Position numbers and translations under genes: made by a program. DNA of 64,000 nucleotides, taken from positions 196,098-260,097 of the forward strand of contig CAWGRX010000039.1 in the NCBI GenBank assembly GCA_963825075.1. The letters run 5' to 3'. How positions within the stretch are numbered: the first letter of the stretch is position 1; the number at the start of each line of letters is the position of its first letter. Below the pieces are notes generated by a model that saw nothing but the letters and a program-made list of their open reading frames with translations, ran no database searches and was not told the DNA's origin. Below, piece by piece: positions 22,643-31,674 of this stretch. The DNA comes from CAWAVN01 sp963825075 (lineage in GTDB: Bacteria; Planctomycetota; Planctomycetia; Planctomycetales; Planctomycetaceae).

Positions 22643-25546
22643 TTATTCTTCTCCGCTTGTTTTCTGCGTGACTTTTTCGCCTGCCAGCTTGCCTTCATTC
22701 AGTTCGCTGAGAAGCTTTTGGAAGTCGGCGTCGTTTCGCACGCCAGCTAGGTCGGGATCCAGCTTGAGCATAGCCGTTGCCTGGTATCCTTGCTTCACGG
22801 CTTCCCGGATAGCGGCAACGGATTTTTTGCGCAATTCTTCCGCCGAGGGAAGCGACGTTTCCGTTTCTTTTTGACTGGTCCGTTCGCGAGCCGCTGCGGA
22901 AAGGGCATAAGTGCAGGCCAGCATGTAAAGGGCATCGGCATTTTGGGGAGCGATCTTAGCGACCTCATCGGCATGCGGGAGGGCTTTCTCGATTTGTCCG
23001 TAACGGGCCAGCGAGAGCATGTAATCCTGCCGGGCGCTTTGGTCTTTTTGGTCTTTTTCGAAGAGAATCCGCCGGGCCGTCGTGCTGCGTTCCAGGTGCT
23101 TGGCCGCTTCGGGATCGTTTAATTCCTGGCAGACCGTCCCCAGGCAGTAATAGGCTTTTGCCAGCTTGCGGAGCAGGAAAGCGTTGGCGCTGCCGCCGTT
23201 TTTGCGAAACAAATCTTCCAACATCGGGACCGCTTTTTGACAGTTTTCCTTCGCGGCGGGCAACTCCCCGGAAAGCAAAAAAGCCGTGCCCAGGTCGTTG
23301 TAACACAGGGCCAGGTTGGTTTGGCCGGTGATGTCGGCTTTGCCCTGTTCAGCCAGTTTGGTCAATACGGGAAGCGCCTCTTGAAAATAGCCGACCGCTT
23401 TGGCGGGTTTTCCCAGATTGATTTGGGCATGCCCTAGCAAGGATTTCGCTCCGGCCATTTGCCTGAGTGCATCGGCAGCGTTCGGTTTTTTGCTGAGCCA
23501 CTCTTGCAGATGAAAGATGCTCTTGGAAATGTCGTCGAGAGCCTCTTCTGGCCGACCCAAAGCGAGGGCCGTGCGGCCCAGGTGTCCGTAACTGTCCGCG
23601 AGTTCTTGGTTGACCAACAAGGGATCGGCCGCGGTGGCCAGCGCGGCTTGTCTGGCTTTGAGCGATTTCTCGAAAAACTCATGGGCCTTCTCGGCCCCTT
23701 GAAGTCGCTCGGCGGCCTTGCCCAAGTTCCGGAAGGAACGTCCCAACCGAAGCTGGTGAGTCGATGCGGGCGTCTCGGTTTCGGTTTTGGCGAGTCTCAA
23801 CAGGATGGCATGGCATTGGAGGAATTGGCTGTCGGCGTCGGTCGGGAGCCCCACTTCGAGCAGCGATTCGCCCATCTTGGTGTGTGCCCGGGCCATCACC
23901 AGGTCCTTGCTTTCTTCGCCGCCGACGGTTTCGACCTGCTCCAGGCCATTCATCGCCGTGAGGATCAGGTTCTGTTTGATCCGATTCGTTCCCAGCACGT
24001 TTTTCAGATCCGTCGGCACGCGCTCGACGAGGGTGTTGAGCGCCTTGACCGCGTAATCGCGCTGCTGCCGGGCGAGGCCCGCGTTCTTTGTGGCTTTCCG
24101 AGCGTTTTCTTCGGCGAGTCCTCGTTGCTGGTCGATGAGCAGTGCCGCCAGCGGGCCGCCGATCAACAGACAGACCAAAAGCACAATCGCAATGCCCCCC
24201 GAAGTCGCCAGAGAAGGATTCCGCCGGCACCATCGCCAGGCGCGTTCGGCCCGGCTGACGGGACGGGCCAGGATCGGTTCGTTCGCCTGGAACCGCCTGA
24301 GATCTTCCGCGAGTTCCTCGGCATTGGCGTAGCGTTTTTCGGGCTCCTTCTGCAAACATTTGAGGCAGATGGTTTCCAGATCGGGGGGCAACGTGGGCTG
24401 GAGCCGCGACGGCGGGACCGGCTCTTGCTCGCGAAGCTGCATCACGGTCTCCGCCGCGTTTGTCCCCAAGAACGGCGGCCGGCCGGTTATAAGGGCATAG
24501 AGCACGGCGCCCAGCGAATAGACGTCGGCGAGCGGGCCGACGTCTTTGCTGCCCCAGGCTTGCTCCGGGGCCATATAGCTGGGCGTCCCCATGACAGTTC
24601 CCGTCGCCGTCTGCCCGGAGTCTTCCTCTTCGAGGCGTTTCACCAGCCCAAAGTCCGTCACCTTCGGAACGCCCGCGGCGGTGAGCAGCACATTGGCCGG
24701 CTTGAGGTCGCGGTGCACGATGCCCCGGCTGTGGGCGTAACCCATCGCGCGGGCCAACGTCTCGGTGATTTCCGCCGACCGCAGCGGCTCCATGGGACGG
24801 TTGGCCCGCTGGGCTTCCAGAGATTGGCCGTCGATCAGTTCGAGCGAGAAAAACGGCAGCCCCTCGTGCACGCCGATGTCGTAGATTTGCACGATGTTGG
24901 GGTGCTGAAGCTGGGCGACGGCTTCCGCTTCGGATTGGAACCGCGCCAGATATTCGGGGGCCGCGTGTCCTCCGCCCAGGATCATCTTGAGCGCCACCAA
25001 CCGGTTCAATCCCACTTGCCGGGCGCGGTACACGACCCCCATCCCGCCCCGGCCCAAAGTATCGAGAATCTCATACCCCGCCACCTTCCGGGCGGACTTT
25101 TGGGAATCCTTCCGGCCGCTGGCAGGATCGGTCTGATCTTCGTCGGCGTTCGCCGTGTCTCCAATCACCGTGGCGGCAAACGCTCTGTCCAAGCCGTTCT
25201 CCTCCTCTTCGGGGGGATCCCAATCGATCGTCCCCGCAAACGCCCCGGCCTGCGGATCCGCCTCGGAATCCCCTTTCGGACCGATCACCGTCGAGTTTTG
25301 CGCTGGGGATTGCTCGGAAGACCGGCTCTCGGTTCCGATCCGGTTTCGATATTCGGAATCCACAGCGTAAAGCCGCTCGGCAATTTCTCCGCTTTGCTCC
25401 CCGGCCTGCTGGAGAAACCAATCCAAACTGGGTGGCGTGAAGTGATCGAGGGCCTGTTCCCAAGCGTGGCGAAACTCATCCAACAACCGCGGCAACGAAT
25501 CGTCCGCGTCGCCCCTGGCGTCACGCCCGTCAGAAAAACTTGCCAT
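22643..25546 (-). CDS. Membrane Ser/Thr protein kinase with C-terminal TPR region
   Basis: The product is 967 residues. After an acidic ~155-residue N-terminal region comes a complete Hanks-type kinase domain. It has GRGGMGVVY, ATP-site Lys187 (VALKMI), catalytic HRDLKPANVLL (Asp280), DFG (298-300), APE (MAPEQAWG) and a conserved kinase C-lobe to ~420. A juxtamembrane basic stretch precedes one membrane segment (~448-470). The outer ~500 residues are TPR-like helical pairs (RLGRSFRNLGKAAERLQGAEK, LADSYGHLGRTALALGRPEEA). This kinase-membrane-TPR layout is common in planctomycetes. It is presumably a sensor kinase, active by motif; the ligand and substrates are unknown. Confidence 0.93.
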   Translation of the reverse strand: MASFSDGRDARGDADDSLPRLLDEFRHAWEQALDHFTPPSLDWFLQQAGEQSGEIAERLYAVDSEYRNRIGTESRSSEQSPAQNSTVIGPKGDSEADPQAGAFAGTIDWDPPEEEENGLDRAFAATVIGDTANADEDQTDPASGRKDSQKSARKVAGYEILDTLGRGGMGVVYRARQVGLNRLVALKMILGGGHAAPEYLARFQSEAEAVAQLQHPNIVQIYDIGVHEGLPFFSLELIDGQSLEAQRANRPMEPLRSAEITETLARAMGYAHSRGIVHRDLKPANVLLTAAGVPKVTDFGLVKRLEEEDSGQTATGTVMGTPSYMAPEQAWGSKDVGPLADVYSLGAVLYALITGRPPFLGTNAAETVMQLREQEPVPPSRLQPTLPPDLETICLKCLQKEPEKRYANAEELAEDLRRFQANEPILARPVSRAERAWRWCRRNPSLATSGGIAIVLLVCLLIGGPLAALLIDQQRGLAEENARKATKNAGLARQQRDYAVKALNTLVERVPTDLKNVLGTNRIKQNLILTAMNGLEQVETVGGEESKDLVMARAHTKMGESLLEVGLPTDADSQFLQCHAILLRLAKTETETPASTHQLRLGRSFRNLGKAAERLQGAEKAHEFFEKSLKARQAALATAADPLLVNQELADSYGHLGRTALALGRPEEALDDISKSIFHLQEWLSKKPNAADALRQMAGAKSLLGHAQINLGKPAKAVGYFQEALPVLTKLAEQGKADITGQTNLALCYNDLGTAFLLSGELPAAKENCQKAVPMLEDLFRKNGGSANAFLLRKLAKAYYCLGTVCQELNDPEAAKHLERSTTARRILFEKDQKDQSARQDYMLSLARYGQIEKALPHADEVAKIAPQNADALYMLACTYALSAAARERTSQKETETSLPSAEELRKKSVAAIREAVKQGYQATAMLKLDPDLAGVRNDADFQKLLSELNEGKLAGEKVTQKTSGEE

Positions 25547-25726
25547 GACTGGTTGACCTCCTGGGAGTTCCCGAACAGTCGGTAACAGTCAGTTCGCGAT
25601 GGATCGAAGCAATCAGCCGGCTGAAAGCCAATTGTTTTTGAGATGGGAATAATCTAACGTGCAGCAAACCGCTCGGCTACGTCGGATTGAAAGCAATCGA
25701 CGCGAAACCTCACCGGCCGAAAGGCA

Positions 25727-26179
25727 TCAACGATCCGCACATCGTCCGCACTCTGAGCCCTTGGTGACCAGTCGAATCTCTTCGCCTTGCGGGACGTGTT
25801 TCATGGCGATGGAGTTGATGCAGTACCGCCGGTGCGTCGGGGGCGGGCCATCGGGAAACACATGGCCGAGATGACTCTCGCAGCGGGCACAGCGCACTTC
25901 GGTGCGGATCATGCCGTGCGAGCGATCTTCCTTTTCCGAGATCGTCTCGTCGGAAATGGGGGACGTAAACGAGGGCCAGCCTGTACCCGATTCAAATTTC
26001 TGCCCCGCCTGAAACAGCGGCTGACCGCAGGCCGCACACACATAAGTGCCCGGCTGCTTGGTGCCGACGAAACAGCCCGATCCGGACGGTTCCGTGCCTT
26101 GCTGTCGCAGTATGCGATATTCTTCCGGGGACAAGCGTTTCTTCCATTCCTCTTCCGAGAGGTGAAGTTTTTCGATCAT
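25727..26179 (-). CDS. msrB: Peptide-methionine (R)-S-oxide reductase MsrB
   Basis: The product is 150 residues, the normal length for a single-domain MsrB. Zinc ligands are Cys48/Cys51 (CAAC) and Cys97/Cys100 (CARC). The core GTGWPSF and LGHVFPDGPPPTHRRYCINS contains the catalytic Cys120. Cys36 (SGCFVG) lies where some MsrBs keep a resolving Cys. It reduces the R-sulfoxide of methionine in proteins using thioredoxin. It has no signal peptide, so it is cytosolic. AGGA lies just upstream of the ATG. msrA is in the same window but ~27 kb away, so the two are not an operon. Confidence 0.95.
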   Translation of the reverse strand: MIEKLHLSEEEWKKRLSPEEYRILRQQGTEPSGSGCFVGTKQPGTYVCAACGQPLFQAGQKFESGTGWPSFTSPISDETISEKEDRSHGMIRTEVRCARCESHLGHVFPDGPPPTHRRYCINSIAMKHVPQGEEIRLVTKGSECGRCADR

Positions 26180-26219
26180 AATTCCTCGCTTCCTATTGGT
26201 TCTGGTTGTTCGCTGTTTT

Positions 26220-27233
26220 TCATTTGCCGGTCGCCTTGGCCCGGCGGGCCTGGGCTTTTTTGCGGATTGTCTCGCGCTGCTTCTTTAACCGTTCCGGCCA
26301 CTTGAACGTCGGAGCGGTTTTCGGATCGTAACCGGCAAGATGGCCCGTCAGCCGGGTCGCGGGTTTGGTGTAAACCAGTTTGGTGTCCCCGAAGACCTCT
26401 TCGCAGAGGGCGGCCAATCCCGGATCGTATTCGCGGAGTTCTTGGCGCGTGTTGACGTGGTTGTGGTCGTGGTCTGGAGGACGGTTGTTGTTGAACCACG
26501 ACTGCACGCCCTCGGCGAAGTATTCGTGATGATTGGTCGATGCATACACCCCGGCCCATAGCCCTTGGGCCATTGCCGACTCGTAGGCTTTCTTCAGCCG
26601 ATCGTCAAAGGTTTCATCCACCCGAACCATGCCGCGGAGATGGATGTTGTGGGCAAACTCGTGAATCAGAATGTTTTCCGCATGGTAAGGGTCGCCCGGA
26701 AAGGCCAGCATGTTTTCCTCCGCACACGAGCAGACCGGATCGGTCCGGGAACCGCCCAGTCCCCGCGCCCGCACATCCCAATAATCTTTGGGCTTGAGAT
26801 GGGCGTACTCGGGGATGTCCGTCGTGTACTCGTTGTGCGCGATCACGATCAGCCGGGAACCGCTCTCGACCATCGCCTTGCGGACATCGGTCCGTTTGGC
26901 GAGCATCAAATCGACAAGATAGGCCGCTTCCTTGAGGGCATAGTCATTCACCTTGCCGGAAGAAACGACCGGATACCCGCTCGCATCCACGTACTTGTCA
27001 TAAAAGCCTGGCAAGTGGAGCGCTGCGGGCGGTTTCGTGACGCGGTACTTGGAACGCTGCGGGGCAGGTTCCGCCGTGGCGGTTTTTCCGTTGGCAGAGG
27101 GCGAGACGAGTTCGCCTTCGCAGGAAGAATCTTCCAAGTTCGGCCGCTTGTCCGCTGCCGAACTGTCGTTTGTTCCAAACCCCAAGAGGAACAGAAGCAG
27201 GACCGTGAGACAAAACCGGCGGGCGAAAAACAT
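26220..27233 (-). CDS. Secreted putative zinc metallopeptidase (HExxH)
   Basis: The product is 337 residues with a signal peptide (LTVLLLFLLGFG to SSAAD). The mid-region has ILIHEFAHNIHLRGM, a zincin HExxH helix, followed ~45 residues later by NHHEYFAEGVQSWF, where a Glu could be the third zinc ligand. EENMLAFPGDPYHAEN precedes it. The arrangement is reminiscent of M34/ATLF-type and other gluzincins, but I cannot place the family. The C-terminus is Lys/Arg rich (KKQRETIRKKAQARRAKA). It is transcribed with msrB 40 bases downstream, so both may be one unit. Protease activity is inferred from the motif only. Confidence 0.7.
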   Translation of the reverse strand: MFFARRFCLTVLLLFLLGFGTNDSSAADKRPNLEDSSCEGELVSPSANGKTATAEPAPQRSKYRVTKPPAALHLPGFYDKYVDASGYPVVSSGKVNDYALKEAAYLVDLMLAKRTDVRKAMVESGSRLIVIAHNEYTTDIPEYAHLKPKDYWDVRARGLGGSRTDPVCSCAEENMLAFPGDPYHAENILIHEFAHNIHLRGMVRVDETFDDRLKKAYESAMAQGLWAGVYASTNHHEYFAEGVQSWFNNNRPPDHDHNHVNTRQELREYDPGLAALCEEVFGDTKLVYTKPATRLTGHLAGYDPKTAPTFKWPERLKKQRETIRKKAQARRAKATGK

Positions 27234-27479
27234 GGCAGAACCTTTTCGATTATTAAAACACGGGCAATCGGGCCACGGTTATCGTAACATATCGCCTGGC
27301 TTTCCGTCTCGGCGTTCAAAACATTGTAAGAAACGCGGGGGTGTCGCGTCAGTTCTCTTTCCAATGTTTTCTGTTGCTGACATAGAACGCGCGCTTGTTT
27401 CGGTCTGATACCATCGCAACTTTCCGCTGGTTTCGTTAGGATGAAGGGCGGCGAACGCACTTACGACTGGAGGTGCCGG

Positions 27480-28929
27480 ATGAAATCCCTGCTGGTTCTT
27501 TTGCCTTGGCTTGTACTCATCGCCGGCCCTGTTCCGGGCGCTGAGAAAACCTTAACTCTGAACCGTCCTGACACCGGTTACCGGGGAATCTGGTATTATA
27601 ATCAGAAGTCGGACGATGAGTACGTTTACAAATACAGCGGCGGTCTGGGCACCTACTGTGCCAAGCACAACCCCTTTGCGGTGTACCGCCCCGAAGTCCA
27701 AAAAACGTTCTTCTGCTACGGCGGAGCAGCTGCGGACGACAACCGCTGGTTGCTGCATTTGGTGTCCTATTACGACCACAAGACCGGGCAGGTTCCGCGG
27801 CCGACGGTTCTGCTCGACAAGCAAACCAACGATGCGCACGACAACCCGGTGATCTCCGTCGATGGGGACGGCTACATTTGGATTTTTTCGACCTCCCACG
27901 GACGCAGCCGGCCGTCTTACATCCACAAAAGCCGCCGGCCTTATGATGTCAGCGAGTTCGAGCGGGTCGAGGCGACTTATCGTAGCGGCGGGGAAAACCG
28001 GCCGATCACGAACTTTTCCTACATGCAGGCCTGGCACGTCCCCGAAAAAGGGTTCGCGGCGTTCTTCACCCGCTATAACGACCCGGCCCAGCGGACTAGC
28101 TTTTTTATGAAAAGTGCCGACGGCGTGCGGTGGTCGGAATGGCAACGGCTCGCGGCGATTGATTGGGGCCACTATCAAATCAGCGCCGCCGGCAGCGGCA
28201 AAGCGGCGACGGCGTTCAATTACCACCCGGCCGGCAAGGGACTCAACTGGCGGACGAACCTGTACTACATCGAGACCCCCGACTTCGGCCGCACCTGGCA
28301 AACCGCCGACGGCAGGCCGATTCAGCCGCCGTTGACCGAAGTGATAAACCCTGCCCTCGTCCATGATTACGGGGCCGAGGGCTTGAACGTGTACCTCAAG
28401 GACATCCGCCTGGATGATGACGGCCGACCGGTGATTTTATTCCTGACCAGTGGCGGCTACGAGTCGGGCCCGAAGAACGCACCACGAACCTGGCGGACGG
28501 CGCTGGACCGGTTCGGATTGGGACATCCGGACGGTGACAACCTCGGACAATAACTACGACATGGGTTCGCTCTACCTGGAAGACAAAGGGGTCTGGCGAA
28601 TCATCGCCCCGACCGAACCGGGGCCGCAGCAATACAACCCCGGCGGCGAGGTGGCGATGTGGATCAGCCGGGACCAGGGGCGGACGTGGTCGAAGGCGAA
28701 GCAGCTCACCGCGAACAGCCTGATGAACCACACCTACGTCCGCCGGCCCGTCGATGCTCACCCGGATTTCTACGCATTCTGGGCGGACGGGCACGGCCGA
28801 GAGCCGTCTGCATCGCGGCTCTACTTCTGCAACCGCGCCGGTGATGTGTTCATGTTGCCTCCCAAGATGGAAGGCGAGTTCGCCAAACCGATCCCCGTGC
28901 CGCCTTCGATGGGGACGCCCAAACGATAG
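27480..28929 (+). CDS. Secreted BNR/sialidase-fold protein (one frameshift)
   Basis: The start at ATG 27480 has GGAGG six bases upstream and leads into a signal peptide (LLVLLPWLVLIAGPVPGAE). The body is a BNR-4-type propeller: HDNPVISVDGDGYIWIFSTSHG, YSGGLGTYCAKHNPFAVY, TRYNDPAQRTSFFMKSADGVRWSEW and, after the shift, EVAMWISRDQGRTWSKAKQL with an Asp-box (SRDQGRTW). The frame changes by +1 between 28491 and 28503, and the continuation DWDIRTVTTSDNNYDMGSLY fits; the total is ~483 residues. It probably binds or cleaves extracellular glycans. The next gene starts 21 bases later, suggesting co-transcription. Confidence 0.75.
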
Positions 28930-28949
28930 ACCGTCACAATGAAACCCTG

Positions 28950-29837
28950 ATGTCTCAAAACCTTTTGGAATCGCTGCACTTCGCGGACATTGCCACCAAC
29001 GGCGTGCGGTTGCACGTGGCCCAGGCGGGGCCGACCGATGGGCCGCTGGTTTTGTTGCTGCATGGTTTTCCTGAATGCTGGTACGGTTGGAAGGCGCAGA
29101 TCCCGGCCCTGGCCGGAGCGGGTTTTCGCGTGTGGGTTCCGGATCAGCGGGGTTACAACCTCAGCGAGAAACCCCGATCGGTTCAGAACTATCGGTTGGA
29201 AAAGCTGACGGCCGATGTGGCCGGGCTGATCGAAGCCGCGGGTGTCGAACGTGCTTTTTTAGTGGGGCACGATTGGGGCGGTGCGGTCGCTTGGCAGTCG
29301 GCCGCGGCTTATCCCGATCGCGTGCAGCGGCTGGTGGTTCTCAACTGTCCGCATCCCGAAGTCATGCGGCGGCATCTGTTCCGCAGTCCTCGCCAGTTGC
29401 TGCGGAGCTGGTACATCCTCTGCTTCCAACTTCCCTGCCTGCCGGAGAGAATGGCCCGGTTGGGAAACTGGCGAATGTTGGTGCGGGGTTTAGAGCGCAG
29501 CAGCCGGCCTGGAACTTTTCACGAGGCCGACTTTGAGGTGTACCGCCGCGCCTGGTCGCAACCGGGGGCGATGCGGTCGATGATCAACTGGTATCGGGCG
29601 TTGATGCGCTATCCCCTGCGCGGTTCGAGCGAGACGCGCATCCGCAGCCCGATGCTTTTCATCTGGGGAGCGAAGGATCGGTTCCTCGGAACAGAAATGG
29701 CTCAGCCGAGCCTGGACCTGTGCGACGCCGGCCGGCTGGTCCTGATCGACGAAGCCACGCATTGGGTCCAACACGAAGAAAGCCGGCGCGTGAACGATCT
29801 GCTCCTCGGCTTTCTTTCGGAAGATCGAACAATCTGA
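28950..29837 (+). CDS. Alpha/beta hydrolase, epoxide-hydrolase-like
   Basis: The product is 295 residues with no signal peptide. HGFPE (38-42) supplies the oxyanion hole, GHDWGG holds the nucleophile Asp108 typical of epoxide hydrolases and haloalkane dehalogenases, IWGAKDRF carries the acid, and ATHWVQHEE the catalytic His. The cap domain contains WYRALMRYPLRG; its Tyr could help open an epoxide ring. The likely reaction is hydrolysis of an epoxide to a diol. It may be co-transcribed with the BNR gene 21 bases upstream. Dehalogenase activity is the main alternative. Confidence 0.88.
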   Translation: MSQNLLESLHFADIATNGVRLHVAQAGPTDGPLVLLLHGFPECWYGWKAQIPALAGAGFRVWVPDQRGYNLSEKPRSVQNYRLEKLTADVAGLIEAAGVERAFLVGHDWGGAVAWQSAAAYPDRVQRLVVLNCPHPEVMRRHLFRSPRQLLRSWYILCFQLPCLPERMARLGNWRMLVRGLERSSRPGTFHEADFEVYRRAWSQPGAMRSMINWYRALMRYPLRGSSETRIRSPMLFIWGAKDRFLGTEMAQPSLDLCDAGRLVLIDEATHWVQHEESRRVNDLLLGFLSEDRTI

Positions 29838-29909
29838 GTTCTTAGGAAGAAACGCCTTCGCGATCAAAAATCGGGCGTCGTGAGTCTGCGTTGTTGCGGC
29901 AATGCCCAT

Positions 29910-29987
29910 TTCCCTCCCGCCTATCGCAAGAAAGTCGCGGAGTTTCTGAGCAAGCATTTGAAGCCGGCTGCCAGGACCGATCGGTAA
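29910..29987 (+). pseudogene. Possible C-terminal remnant of an esterase-like gene
   Basis: A short open stretch reads FPPAYRKKVAEFLSKHLKPA and ends at TAA 29985-29987. The PAYRKKVAEFLSKHLKP pattern resembles the last helix of secreted alpha/beta hydrolases. Nothing coherent lies before it in the same frame. It sits between the epoxide-hydrolase-like gene and the sulfatase, and may be a leftover of a deleted gene. This is a weak call. Confidence 0.25.
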
Positions 29988-30054
29988 CAAACAACCGAAA
30001 TGTCAATGGAATCGCGCGATAGAAAAAACCAACATTGAGGAATCCCAGCTAACA

Positions 30055-31461
30055 ATGACAAAGACGATTAAACCCATTGGAAAGATTCTACTCGCGGCCT
30101 TGTTGTTCTGCGTGGTTCCCAAGGCGCTATCGGCGAAGCCGCCACACATTCTGTTGATTATGGCCGATGATCTGGGGTGGAAAGATCTCAATTGCCAGGG
30201 GAACCCGGTGCTTTCGACGCCTCGGCTGGATGCCTTCGCAAAACGGGGTGTGCGGTTCACCGACGCCTATGCCGCGGCTCCGGTGTGTTCGCCCACGCGG
30301 GCGGCATTGATCACCGGTCTGGCTCCGGCTCGGCTACACATCACGCAGCACGGGGCCGACGGCAAGCAGTTCTGGCCCGAAGACCGCCGCGTCCAGCCGC
30401 CGCCGGCTCGGCATGAATTGCCCCACGAGACGACCACGCTCGCCGAGCGGCTCAAAGCGGCCGGCTATGCCACGGGCTTCTTCGGCAAGTGGCATTTGGG
30501 CGGCGAGAAGTTCTGGCCGACGCGGCACGGCTTCGATGTGAACGTCGGCGGCTGCGGGTATGGCGGCCCGCCCACGTATTTTGATCCTTACCGCATCCCC
30601 ACATTGCCGCCGCGAAAGAAGGGCGAATACCTGACCGACCGCCTGGCGGACGAAACCATCGCGTTTTTGCGGCGGGAGAAATCCCAGCCGATGTTCGTAT
30701 GCCTGTGGACCTACAATCCGCACTACCCATTCGAGGCCCCCGCCGAGTTGATCGAACACTTCAAAGGGAAAAAGGGGCCGGGCCTCAAGAACCCGATCTA
30801 TGGCGGGCAGATTGAAGCGACGGACCGGGCCGTCGGCCGCGTGCTTGATGCGTTGGATCGTCTGGGTCTCGCCGAGGAGACTTTGACGATTTTCACCAGC
30901 GACAACGGCGGCTGGTCGGGAGCGACCGACAATCGCCCCCTGCGCGCGGGCAAAGGATTTTTGTACGAAGGCGGGCTGCGCGTGCCTTTAATCATCCGCT
31001 GGCCGGGCGTGACCAAAGCGGGGACGGTGAACAAAACACCCGTGGTCAGCATGGATTTGACCGCGACGATCCTCGATGCCGCCGGCGTGAGGCTCAGGAA
31101 GGCGGAGTCGCTCGACGGCGAATCGCTGCGGCCGCTGCTCGAAGGCAGGAAACTCGAACGGGATGCGCTATTCTTCCATTATCCGCACTTCGCCTTCCAC
31201 AAAGCGAACCGCCCCGGCTCCGCCATTCGCCGAGGACAATATAAGTTGATCCTGCGGTACGACGACGATTCGGTGGAGCTGTTCAATTTGGAAACCGACT
31301 TGGGTGAAACGAAGAACCTCGCATCGGCCCGGCCCGAATTGGCCCGGCCATTGAAAGTTCGTCTGCAGAACTGGTTGAAAGAGACAAAGGCGGGTTTGCC
31401 GAAGCTCCGCTCTGATGAGTCGGCACCGGGTCAGCCTGCCCCGTCCCAAAGTTCGCGATAG
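30055..31461 (+). CDS. Secreted sulfatase (CSPTR type)
   Basis: The product is 468 residues with a signal peptide ending near ALSAKPP. The sulfatase N-terminus HILLIMADDLGW supplies metal-binding Asp residues. CSPTRAALITG (Cys78) is the canonical C-x-P-x-R motif whose Cys becomes formylglycine, and GFFGKWHLGG, FTSDNGGWSG and the late Lys/His residues complete the active site. It hydrolyses sulfate esters, most likely on an algal-type or other sulfated polysaccharide. A second sulfatase gene follows 213 bases later on the same strand. Maturation needs a formylglycine-generating enzyme encoded elsewhere. Confidence 0.95.
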   Translation: MTKTIKPIGKILLAALLFCVVPKALSAKPPHILLIMADDLGWKDLNCQGNPVLSTPRLDAFAKRGVRFTDAYAAAPVCSPTRAALITGLAPARLHITQHGADGKQFWPEDRRVQPPPARHELPHETTTLAERLKAAGYATGFFGKWHLGGEKFWPTRHGFDVNVGGCGYGGPPTYFDPYRIPTLPPRKKGEYLTDRLADETIAFLRREKSQPMFVCLWTYNPHYPFEAPAELIEHFKGKKGPGLKNPIYGGQIEATDRAVGRVLDALDRLGLAEETLTIFTSDNGGWSGATDNRPLRAGKGFLYEGGLRVPLIIRWPGVTKAGTVNKTPVVSMDLTATILDAAGVRLRKAESLDGESLRPLLEGRKLERDALFFHYPHFAFHKANRPGSAIRRGQYKLILRYDDDSVELFNLETDLGETKNLASARPELARPLKVRLQNWLKETKAGLPKLRSDESAPGQPAPSQSSR

Positions 31462-31674
31462 CCAAGACAGGCCGACAAAACGCGGCACCTGCCCTTTCAT
31501 CAAATGGAGGAATCTCCCCAGCGAGCTTCGTTTCGCGACCAGGCAATGAGGCCGAGAGAGGGGGTTGAATGTCGCAGTCGAACATGCGGGCTGTTAACAT
31601 CGGTTGTTTGCAACTCTCCCTAGGATCGACCCAAGTCGCCACCCCACGCACCCCTTGAGAAAAACCGAGAAACT

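Noticed and set aside
23459..25585. 708-codon plus-strand frame opposite the TPR kinase
   Set aside because: Same reason: no recognisable domains and a strong gene on the other strand.
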